NCBI GenBank assembly: GCA_948567375.1
Contig: OX419756.1
Span: forward strand, 28,782,333 to 28,846,332
Length of the DNA: 64,000 nt
Reading direction: 5' to 3'
DNA from: Lunularia cruciata
Taxonomy: Eukaryota; Streptophyta; Marchantiopsida; Lunulariales; Lunulariaceae
Shown: positions 24,532 to 35,011 of the stretch, in pieces
Position numbering within the stretch: the stretch's first letter is position 1
Layout of the letters: every line of letters begins with the position of its first letter
Position numbers and translations under genes: made by a program
Notes under the pieces: model-generated
The model's database searches: none
Told to the model about the DNA's origin: nothing
Seen by the model: the letters and a program-made list of their open reading frames with translations, nothing else

Positions 24532-27500
24532 ATGACTCGGTTTATGGCTTCCAGTAGCACTTTGGCCGGAGTGTCTCTCTTCTCTACCGTGTCGACGCAT
24601 ATTTCCAGTGAGCTCAGACAGAACCAATGTCCCGATAAATGCTTTGCTGGTCCCAGTCCATCGAGTTTTTTGGGGTGCAGTCTTCTAGCGCAGCCGTCAT
24701 GGGGAATGCTCAAGACCAGGCAGCATTCCAACGCCAATGCCCCGCTTGCACTTCCGTTTCCTGTGAGATTGGGTGCACCGTTGTGCGTGTCGATTCAAGC
24801 TGGGCAGACGGAATTTGCTGAGAAGGAGCAGCAAAAGAAGGTTCAACGGAAGAGGAGAACTCCTCGCAGGAAGACGGGAAGCAAATCTGTGGACTCACCC
24901 AAGGGTAGCGATAGAGCTGCCGCTGCTGGCTCTGTGAAGCTTTTGCTGCCAGTTGCTGATGACAATTCTGTGGAGCTCTCGAGTCCGAATTCTGATCAAG
25001 CAGAGGGGGTTAAGGAGTCAGGGAAGAAGCTGCTCTCAGATTTGGTGCAGATCTGTTGGCAAAGCGGGGATCCTCTTGGGAGAAAGGTCTTGGGTAAATC
25101 TGTAGTGAAGTGGATTGTTGGAGGAATGGGGCCGTTGGTGAATAAAGTGGTGCAAGAGGAGGAGAGGGGGAATACTGAGGGGATTGACGAGATTATGAAG
25201 CAAGCTGGATTTGCCTTTATAGCCGTGGCACAACCTTATCTTGCTGAGAATCCAATGCCGTTGCACCAGGAGGCCATGTGCTTGAAGGCAAGCACGCACT
25301 ACCCTACTCTTTTTGATCACTTCCAGCGGGGTCTACAGGAGGCACTGCAAGACTTGCAAAAGAGGGGAGTAGTGGAGAATTGGCAGCAGACGCATTCTTG
25401 GAAATTACTGAAACAACATGCAAAATCTGGTGAGAAAACCTTTCTTTTGTAGGGAATGTTTCTTTGGTCTCATTAGTTGGATTGGTATGTGCCAGCCATG
25501 CTTCTACTAGCTCATGGTACTATCTGTGGCGGAAATTAAGGTGGCGGTTTCCAGTCGCACCTTGGTAGCGTGCCATGGAGTTTCTATGCTGCCTACATTT
25601 TTCTCGACTCCACGCGTCTAGTGTGCTTATTGCTTGTGGTTTTTTCGTTTAAAGTCTGGCAATTTGAATTAGCCCAAGTAGACAGGGTTTAGATACGACT
25701 GTCCAGTTCAATTATTTCTTCACTGTCGTTTGAACTCACTTGTAAATTCCACAATCACCGCCTAGTAACCGAGAGCATTCATTCTTCTCTAAGGACCCAA
25801 AGAATCACAACATTAATAACAACATCAATCGTTCAATAATAAATTGTCTGGATCCGATCATAGATGGACATCGAAAATCTACAAGAAAACCCTCTGAGAT
25901 CAAGCATGGTGAATTGGGCATCAAAAGCCAAAAGAAGGCTATTATCCAGGATAGAATCGATAAGTTCGTTGCGAGTGCGTTTGAGCTACTGCGAGTAGAA
26001 AGGGATGCAGAGTTGGATGCTACCCAACACTCCTTAGACTCTGTTCCAGCTGAGGGGAACCCTCCTCTCACTCCTGAAGAAGTGCTCTTAGCTGAGGAGG
26101 ATCTTCACCCAGAAACCCATGACACCATTCGCAACCTGATTGCCGTCAGCTCTTCTACAGGTCTGCTTTTCCTGTACAGCTTTTTGTGTTATTGTTACTG
26201 GTCTTACTCATATAGTCCTTTTTATTGCCAATGTCTATTCTATCTCCATGTCTGGATAAACAACGAGGATTCGAGATTTAGCTTTTAAACAACGAGGATT
26301 CGAGATTCGTGAACTAACAGTGGGATTTGTCAGGTCTTGGGGGTATGCACCTCGTAACTCTCTCTGCCAAAGGTGGGGAGCGCTTGCCTCCCTCTTGGAT
26401 CTCCCCGGGAGATATGGTCTGTGTGAGAGTATCAGACCGCAAAGGGGCTGGAGCTACTGAGTGCATGCGAGGCTCAGTGTACAGTTTTGGGGAGGATGGA
26501 ACTAGCATAGCGGTTGCTGTTGAAGCTCGCTACGGGGACCCTACATTTTCTCGGCTCTTTGGTAGACCTCTGAGGATCGACCGCATCAGTGATCTTGCCG
26601 ATGCCACTACATACCAGGTACTTTTAATCATAGACTTGTTAGAAGTATGTGATAGTAGATTATCTGCAATCATAGTACCTTCATTTGCTTTATGGCGACC
26701 TTGGTAACTGTACTTTCCCAAACCAACCATTATCCGTGATGGGTGTATCCCTTGGTTTATCCTTAGTGTGATACATCTACATCCGTGTCTGGATGGGAAA
26801 ATATTCAACCCAACACAAGGTCTGGCTCGTAAGGGACACTAGAGAAAGTGGCTGAGGCATTACTTTGCACTTGGTGACTGTCTGTAACAGCGGGACTGTG
26901 AAGCTCTCGACAGGCTCCAAAAGCATGGTCTGCAGAAGAAAACCCCAGCCGTTTCAATAGTGGAGACTTTGTTTGGTGATGGTTTGAGCATAAATTGGCT
27001 CGAGGAAATCGGGTCAGACGGTGTCCATGACGTAGGAGTTACTTTCGACAGGGACTTTGATGACTCCCAACGCAAAGCCATCAACGTTGGCCTTGATAAC
27101 CAAAGGCCGGTTGCAATCATACAAGGTCCACCAGGAACAGGCAAAACAAAAGTGGTGGTGGAAATCATAAGGCAAGCAGTGGCACGCGGTGAGAAGGTTC
27201 TAGCCACTGCACCAACAAATGCAGCGGTAGATAATCTTGTTGAAAGACTTGCCCTCGCAGGGGTGAATGTCGTAAGGGTGGGAAACCCTGCCCGTGTAGC
27301 TCCAACGGTCGTTGCCAAATCACTTAGCCATATCGTCGAGTCTAACCTTGCTGGGTTTCGAAGGGACCTCGGGAGGCGTCGAGCTGATCTCAGGAGCGAT
27401 TTGCGACAGTGCCTGAGAGACGAATCAATGGAAGCTGGAATTCGACAGATGCTGAAGCAGATCGGGAGGCAACTGAAGCATAAGGAGAAAGAGCTTGTGG

Positions 27501-29326
27501 ACGACACCCTGAAACAAGCAGAAGTTATTCTGTGTACAAATACTGGAGCTGGTGATCCCCTGGTCCGTCAAACCGGACAATTTGAGTTGGTGGTGATTGA
27601 TGAGGCAGGTCAGGCGATCGAACCCTCTTGCTGGATACCTCTTCTTTTGGGTAAACGAGCTGTTCTCTCCGGGGATATATGTCAGCTGGCTCCAACAATT
27701 CTTTCAAGACAGGCGATGGAAGGAGGGTTGGGAGTTTCTCTCATGGAGCGAGCTTCAGGAATTCACGGTGGTAGGCTAAGCACCATGTTGACAATCCAAT
27801 ATCGCATGCACAAAGTGATCGCCGAATGGTCTTCACAGGAGATGTACAAGGGCCTCCTGAAGTCCTCACCATCTGTTAAATCGCGTCTTCTTTGTCACTC
27901 TCCTGAAGTAGAGGTAATTCTTTGCTTCAATCTTGACATATCAAGTTCAATGAGTTGGGTTTCTTGATTTTTAACTGCCTTTGGCCAGCTTTAGCAAAAT
28001 GTTCTGACTTTGAATGTATCCTTGCAGCCCACTTGGATCACACAGGTGCCATTGTTGTTATTAGATACTAGATTGGCCCATGGCAGTCTTATAGCTGGAT
28101 GCGAGGAGTGCATGGATCCTGCAGGAACGGGATCGTTCTTCAATGAAGGGGAAGTGGACATTGTCATGGAGCATATCAGGGCTCTCCTCTCTGCCGGTAC
28201 GTGCCTAGTCCAGTTCCTTGTTTATGATGGAAATTAGTACTCTAAAACTGAACTACTTTATAAGTGCATCGTCCAGCACTCACAAGCATGGAACTGGAAC
28301 TTACTGCAGGAGTGGCGCCAGGAAATATTGCAGTTCAATCCCCATACTTGGCTCAAGTGCAGCTTCTACGAGATAGAGCGGAAGGCATACCTGGTGCGCA
28401 AGGCGTGCAAATAGCCAGTGTTGACAGCTTCCAAGGACGTGAGGCCGACGCAGTCATCATCTCCATGGTAATCCTCTCTTGGCCTGTATCCCTTCCTCGC
28501 AATCCTTCACTTTTCTGTGTATTATATGGTAAGCCTGGGCCCTTGTTGACTGGACTCTCATTAGTTTAAACAATAAAGCATTTTAGGAGGTTACTTCTTA
28601 TTATCAGATTGAACTTCACTTGCAGCATAAACTTCCGTACTAGTAAATCAATTTGATCATGTTCGTGAGAGAACTATTATTAAGACATTGATGCGACAAG
28701 TCCGCGCATGAAAATGATTTCGTTGAATACTGAGCGAAATAGAAACAGTAGAGCGAAGTTTTGTCGCCATAAACTTAAAACTGCATGGCAAAGCCGAGCC
28801 GAGGTCTTGCATCATGACGTGTGTCGAGAATTCTGATTTAGGCTCCGTGAATTGATGTTACAAGTATAGTATGCTCTAATGACATGACCAGTTCCTGTGA
28901 CGTATTCCTAACTCTCCTTATTGGTCTTGTCTCCCTCGTCTATCTTTTTGGAGTAGGGTAGGCGAATAAGAGAGATGGATCACAGTTTCTAGATTCCTTG
29001 AACCTCCTGGATGCTTGTATGCTCGCATTCTAGCATATCAGTTAATTGAAGTTGATTTCTTTGCCCTCACCGAAGTGAATTTTCATTCTCAGGTTAGATC
29101 CAACAGACTGGGAGTAGTTGGTTTTCTGGGAGACAACCGACGTATGAATGTGGCCATTACAAGGGCCCGCAAGCACGTTGCAATGGTGTGTGACAGTACA
29201 ACTGTCAGTAGAAACACCTTCTTGCGGAAGCTCCTGCACTACGTCAAACATAATGGTGAGGTACGATGCGCGTTTCAAGGGTGGTCCATCTCAGGATTAC
29301 TAAAATCTCGCCTGCCTTCCAGTTGA
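24532..29326 (+). CDS. Plastid-type SMUBP-2/IGHMBP2-like SF1 DNA/RNA helicase, 7 exons
   Basis: Exons 24532-25429, 25864-26160, 26334-26617, 26891-27913, 28028-28196, 28310-28467 and 29093-29326 join in frame with GT-AG introns and encode 1020 residues; a second ATG at 24544 gives a cleaner transit peptide start (MASSSTLAG). The Ser/Thr-rich N-terminus suggests chloroplast targeting. Then come a conserved N-terminal region (CLKA.THYPTLFDHF), the SMUBP-2-type beta-barrel segment (STGLGGMHLV, SPGDMVCVRV) and the helicase core: Walker A GPPGTGKT at about 572-579, DEAG at about 730-733, a motif III variant GDICQLAP at about 754, QYRM at about 796, DSFQGREADAVIIS and NVAITRARKHV. Closest in plan to Arabidopsis At5g35970-type proteins (about 960 residues). 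ATP-dependent unwinding is expected; its plastid role is not known from the sequence. No lesion seen. Confidence 0.92.
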
Positions 29327-31390
29327 GGTTTCTCGTCTTCCTCCTCTCGAAGGCTAAGTAAAGTGAGTGTGTTCAGCTCCTGCAGCCTTGTAAGTACTAA
29401 TTTACACAATCATATGGCCAATCAGAAGAGGAGAAAATGTACATCATTAATAGCATAGAGTTGAAGAGCATTCCGATTCAAAGAGATGCGAGCCAAAACG
29501 GTTCACATTTCTTAGTAGAGAATTCCTTCCTTGAGCACTGATCTGGACATTGGAGTTTTAGTCCGTGCAAATGTGTGATGTACAGAATCAAACTCTAAAC
29601 TCCGTCAATTGATGTCTAGGTCCTTCTGTTGATTCATGTTCCAGCATGCTCACACAAGTCGTGACGGCTGGAATAACTGTATAACTATATTTTCTAGTGG
29701 CAGACCAATTCATTGTCCTATCGAGCCCGGCTAAGCACTTGCATTGATTACTCCTGTTATACTGTCCGAACGAACGGAATGGCAGCTGGACCAAGCTTGT
29801 TCTTCCTATTCTTCCAAGTCTGCAAAGCAGCAATTGTGTAAAACAACGGTTTGTTGAGCACAGCAAGTAAGAACTATGTAGTTTATGTTGCGAAAATGGG
29901 TACTTTTAAGTCTTGTGAGCCTTGTGCGATAGAAATGTGGCGAAAATCGTCGCCAAAGTTGCTTAAACAAGCTGGCCGTCAAAAACTTTGTTAAAAGAGC
30001 GATAATTCACACGTTGACCACTTGAGTTCAACAGGTTTCGCCAGAGAGCATTCAAGGATAGTGTTACTTTGTGGCAGGAGGTGGAAAGGTTGTTAATTTG
30101 ATAACCAATTTCATGGTGAATGTCTCGTGTAACCATTTCTATTCAGCTTATGCATATAGAAGAAGGCAAAATTAAAATTTTCAGCTTTTTTTCTCGATAA
30201 GAAGTTCAAGTTAGTCATACAAGTGATGGATGAATATGACTTTCTTTATACAGAAATGAAGCAAGTAGCAAAACGTGAAACCCCTCCATCCACAACGAAG
30301 CAAAGCCTGTTCTGTCCTGCTACACCATTTTCTTTCTTTAACGAGTGGGTAGAAATCAGCAGCGCAAACTAGCAAAAAATGTTGAGGTTAATTTTAGTGG
30401 ACAAACAGACGAAACAAGCAATGGTTTTCAAATTTTACGTCGTGAAGTACAGCTGTGAGTAAGTAAATGGATTGGGAAGTACGTGTCAATAGACAGTACG
30501 ATCCTTGAATGATCAAAAGTATAAAGCCATGGAGAGAATTAGAGATCCAGTCCTGAAAATAAGTATTTACCACGAAGGCTGGAGTCTTTTTGCAAATGAA
30601 ATTTTCGTTCAACTGACCAGAGCTTGTACAGATTGTCTTAAACTTCATGTCTCGCATGATCTCGTCTTCTAGCTCTCGAATTCTCCCGGTAAAAAAGTGA
30701 ATTTCAGCTCCTGAATTCACTCCGATGGTTTGTACTTCTCGTGTATTATCTATATGGTTATTCTAAGGAATCCCCAAAACAAGATGAACTAGAGAAATTT
30801 TCAATGCGATAAATTTTGGAAATTCATGAAAATGGTATCTCTCTTTGAAATCTTTTCTTACCAGTTCTGAAAAATTATTTCCCATATTCATCTTGAAGTT
30901 CGAAGTTAAGATGCGATCTTGCCGAACACACAAGAAATATCTCCCTATAATTCAGATCATGAAGGGTAACATATAGTTTGGTATAGAGTGAATTATTTAT
31001 GGTTCTCTATTTAAAATTTATTTTCAAAAGCATGAACAGGATGACCTATAGTTGAAACTTTCTTCAGAGAAAGAAATATCACTTCAATGATAAACTTCCA
31101 GAATATGAATGAATATATTAGGTACTCATACACGCTCCTTCATCCATCCCATAAGTTCTCTCTTGATCCACAAACTCCCTTTAACACATACGAAATGTAG
31201 AACGAGAAAATTTGCATCTTCAACTTCTTATTAACATTTTGATGAAGTGTGGTTATCTAAATATAAGCTTTCCTTGATTTGATCAAAAGGACTACAAACT
31301 TTAAACCTTTGGAGAGTTAGTATTCAAAAATTATAAAATTACCTTATACTCTTAAATTCTTGAATTAATGTTGTCATGGTGATTACCGAA
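29327..31390. other. Downstream flank of the helicase gene
   Basis: Should hold the 3' UTR. Nothing else recognised; a 108-codon minus frame at 30394-30720 has no homology I can name and no splice context I trust. Confidence 0.4.
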
Positions 31391-31394
31391 CAAT

Positions 31395-31500
31395 GTTGGC
31401 TGGCTTGCTAGCGCAGTGATTTGGCTCAAAAAAGACCATAAGTTTGAGTCTCTAGTTCAAACAATGCATAATGAACAAATCCTAGGATCGATATACTACA
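31395..31500 (+). repeat. Possible tRNA-derived SINE head
   Basis: TAGCGCAGTGA at 31409 fits a pol III box A, and AGTTTGAGTCT at 31440 fits a diverged box B, 32 bases apart. This spacing is normal for tRNA-derived SINEs. No poly-A tail or target duplication was identified, so it is tentative. Confidence 0.35.
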
Positions 31501-32590
31501 GGGCAAGACTCTAGGCGGGTGATGAGATTTGGAATTATTTTTGAGTTTAATTGGATGCAAATATGAACTAGAGATTCCATGATGAAAAGAAAACGTTCAT
31601 TATATTGAGAGGAAGAAACTCCTCCTACACCTCTATTACAAACTTCTCAAGGACGAGCCTATCAACCATTGCAAGAAAAAGTAAAAGAGTTCCCAATTAC
31701 CTAAAAATCTGGAAGGTGGCTATCCTCCACGTAAGATAAGCTATCCTCCACACAAATAGGCAATGATGTGTGTCCATGCACCCTTGTCACACGCTCAAAA
31801 GCTTGGGTTTAATAATGTCAGCAAAGCATCATATAATACTCTTATCAAACATTCTTAAGCATAATAGAAACGGAGGGGAACGAGAACTAATGCATAAAAT
31901 ATAGGAAGGCAATATTCAATGCTAGAAGTGAGTATGCTCAAGGCGCGTATGGATCTCTTAATAGAAGAAGGTCATATGCATATAATATATCCTTTGAATG
32001 GGAAACATGTAAATAATGCAAAATAATATCCTCTTGGTACATCTAAGATACATAGGTTATCAATAAATATAATACACTTTTTTAAACTTCAAGATGAGGA
32101 GAAATACATTAAAATTAGCACACTTTACAAGGTGAAAAAAAAAGTATATAAGAATAACCTCACCTTACACTTTCACATCTTCATTCTCAAATATTTTATT
32201 CTACAAGATGAAGCTCAGAAAGGAAATGATCAAAGGTATGCCTAATCTTATCTACAAAATTCAAAATATGAGTGTTGTCCCAAAGAAAGAGTAATATAAC
32301 TTAAAATAAGCAATATAATAAATAGACGAGCTCTAAAATGAGACATGGCAAATATAGATACTATTGATGAATCACTTTATTTTGTTACTGATCACTCCTT
32401 ACAGAAGCACTACTAATAGAAAAGAGAAAAGAAGAGCTATAAAAGTAATGCATGTAGGGAACAAGGTCTATCAAAAGCCCACTTGCTTCTTTATGCACTT
32501 CAAGATAGATAGACTTACATGAAACTCTAAGATAGATATCTTAAAGTGCTCTAATAGCAAGGGATATTGTATCTATATGCTCTTGACTAA
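31501..32590. other. AT-rich repeat-like DNA
   Basis: No gene or terminal repeat recognised. Confidence 0.4.
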
Positions 32591-32595
32591 GACAT

Positions 32596-32925
32596 GCATA
32601 TTCTTGATCATGATATGCATGAGAGATGCTATTAAAATTATTTTGTACATCTATCAACAAGATAATTTGATTGATATGGATATCTAAGAGGCTCTAGTAT
32701 AAAGGTATATTATTTACCAACTTCTTGATGTAGCAACTCCAAAGGTGATGGTGGGAGTTAAAATACAATGCATATTCTTGATCAAGACTTGTATATCAGA
32801 TGTTATTAGAAGTATTTTGTACGTCTATCAACAAGATAATTCAATTAATATGGATATCTAAGAGGCTCTAATATAAAGGTATATTTTTTACAAACTTCTT
32901 GATGTAGCAACTCCAAAGGTGATGG
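32596..32925. repeat. Tandem duplication, 174-bp period
   Basis: GCATATTCTTGATCA occurs at 32596 and 32770. The following sequence through CAACTCCAAAGGTGATGG is repeated with few changes (for example TTTTGTACATCTATCAACAA at 32641 and its near copy at 32815). Confidence 0.8.
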
Positions 32926-32934
32926 TTGTCACAA

Positions 32935-33350
32935 CATTTATAACACCAAAGCTAATTTGCTCAAACATTGGAATATTAGTCCTGGCAGTCATAAGTACAT
33001 AAGTAGTTGCTCAAAGGCTACTTAATGGTGGCCAGACTTTATGTTAGGCTATTGATTACACCATTGGAGCTACCATTTGCACCATTGGATGGAGCTATCA
33101 ATAGTGCCATTAGGGTTGGAGTTTTAGGTCAAGTCCAAGGGGTATACCTTCAAAGTGCAGCTCCAAAGAGCTCACTTCCATGATGTTGAGCCTTCAATTT
33201 CATGACTATGGTGGAAAAAGGTAGGCAAATGTCACGTGCAATCTCTTAGCTAGATGGGTGTAGCTTGACAATATAATCAATGCACGATGTTGGTAGTTTC
33301 TTGAGTTGAGTGATTGATTACTAATCCAAGTTGAGTACAAATTGAAATTA
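32935..33350 (+). repeat. Dispersed repeat, second copy of 9590-9990
   Basis: Shared, diverged stretches in the same order as at 9590-9990 include GTCATA, TTTATGTTAG, CACCATTGGATG, TTAGG.TTGGAG, GGTCAAGT, GGGGTATACCTT and AGAGCTCACTTC. Probably an LTR piece of the F1 family. Confidence 0.55.
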
Positions 33351-33401
33351 TTATATTAGAGAAGTGAGGTCAAGGAGAAATCAGGTGCAAGAAAAGCAAG
33401 T

Positions 33402-34101
33402 CATGAGCCTGCCTATCTCTCACTCAAGATGAACCTCTGATGGTTCTTATGGTACCATGGACTAAGAAGGCAAAGAACCAAAATTCCATCCTAATTTTTC
33501 AAGGCTAGAATTCCAAGGCACTTCTAAGACTCAAGCCATTGCTCACTAGAGAACTCAAAATGAGAGAGATAGTTATGAATTAAAGGATGATGAGAACCTC
33601 CTCATCTCTATTTTATATACTTGTGAAATAGTTACACACCAATGTTACTAATTACCATAGTAACTCAAGTTATTAGGCAAAAATTCATATAAAGTAAAAA
33701 ATCTAAGGGAATATCCAAACTCATAGGAATAATCTCCTAAGCATGTGGTCTTATCTTATCTGTCTGACCCAACTATCAAGTCAAGGATTCCTTCACATAA
33801 GCTATCCTTGGACTACAGAAGAATCTAAACCAAAAAGACTTATGGGTCAATGAGTTCTCAACTCTTTCATCAAAGCCAAAACCTAGGAATAAGACTAAGT
33901 CAACATTTTAGAATCCAAAATAGTGGTTCTCACTCTTTCACCTTCATCTAACGTAGATTCAACTCTATCTTAGCTATGACTAACTCTAGCTAATCATGGC
34001 TAATGTAGAAGCTTGCTTTAACTCTATATAAATAATATCTCACAACTATTTGCAATATCAAACTATCATAATATAACATACATGCATCAATGGGTGTTAT
34101 A
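33402..34101 (-). repeat. Solo LTR of the B/C family
   Basis: The plus strand runs from CATGAGCCTGCC to ATGGGTGTTATA and is similar throughout to both LTRs of element B (47906-48611, 55029-55701) and, inverted, to the LTR of element C (44874-45518). No internal region adjoins it. Flanks share AAGT on both sides, a possible but imperfect target duplication. Confidence 0.75.
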
Positions 34102-34104
34102 AGT

Positions 34105-34255
34105 ATTGGTGGTGTCTTCCAGCCTAAGAGATCAATGGTACCTTTGATTGTTAGTACCTTTAATCATTACTTGATTTCTCTAAGAGTGGATCTTGTGTAG
34201 AAGTGTTGTGGGAATTGTTGTTATTGGTGGTATTTCCAAGCTTAGGAGATCATTG
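34105..34255 (+). repeat. 118-bp tandem repeat, interrupted by element D
   Basis: ATTGGTGGT begins a unit at 34105 and again at 34223. The second unit is cut at 34255 by element D and resumes after it at 40873 (TACCTTTGATTGTTAG..., to about 40957). Confidence 0.75.
34251..34255. repeat. Target-site duplication of element D (left)
   Basis: CATTG, identical to 40868-40872. Confidence 0.9.
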
Positions 34256-34998
34256 TGTAATACTCCGAGGACAAGAGAAGAGAGAAAACACAGATTGCAC
34301 ACTCAAACATTCGATGCCCCAAGGGAGCACCTTCTCTTTATTATATAGACAAAGAGGATCTCCTCCAAGGAAGCTCCACCATAGGATTAGGGACACAGAT
34401 AGATGACATGTCAACAAGCTCCACCCTTGGATTACTTACTTGGATGGGTGATCTGTCTGGTCTAGGTCCTATCTGGTTGGTCAAACAAGCTTTGACCAGA
34501 GAGAATCTTTTAGGGAATCTTCCTGTAGGAATCTCGGAATCACATGAGTAAGGTACCGTTGGAAAGCTATCAACAAGACAAAGCAGGGGGGGAGGGAAGG
34601 CCAGCCTTTCCCCTGATGGGGGGGGGGGAATCTGCACATTTTTGAGGCCTAATTCATCCGTTTAGGCCTCCAAAATTGCCTTCAAAGATTTCAGGCATAT
34701 TTTGGTCCCTACTCTATTAGTAGAAGTCCCCTTTTGGTGATACCTATTTCTGATCGGTTTAGTCTATCATGTGTAACATCCTTCCAGATGTTACTAAACC
34801 AATTTTCACCTTTAAATCATATGTCTAGCTATTGGTTCTAAGGTTCTCAAGTCTATTTCGGTTTCTGCCCTATTAGTAGAAGTACTCTTTTGGTGATACT
34901 TCTATCTGATCTAATTTGACCATCATGTATAACATCATTCTAGAAGTTACCAAACCGAATTTCACATCTAGATCATATGGCTAACCCTTGGTATTACA
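34256..34998 (-). repeat. 3' LTR of element D
   Basis: 743 bases, TGTAATACTCC...GGTATTACA on the plus strand; the ends are a short inverted repeat. Its U3 part holds a tandem duplication of 156-bp period (about 34697-34852 and 34853-34998). Confidence 0.92.
34697..34998 (-). repeat. 156-bp tandem duplication in U3 of element D
   Basis: CTATTAGTAGAAGT starts at 34714 and 34870, each followed by CTTTTGGTGATAC and ending in a diverged ATCATATG.CTA...TTGGT. The same pair is in the 5' LTR (40583 and 40739). Such U3 repeats often carry enhancer elements in retroviruses; here the role is inferred. Confidence 0.8.
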
Positions 34999-35011
34999 GA
35001 CCTCCCTCCTT
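34999..35011 (-). promoter_or_regulatory. Polypurine tract of element D
   Basis: The minus strand reads AAGGAGGGAGGTC directly before the 3' LTR, as needed for plus-strand DNA priming. Confidence 0.8.

Noticed and set aside
30394..30720. 108-codon minus-strand frame downstream of the helicase gene
   Set aside because: No recognisable domain, AT-rich, and no supported splice context.
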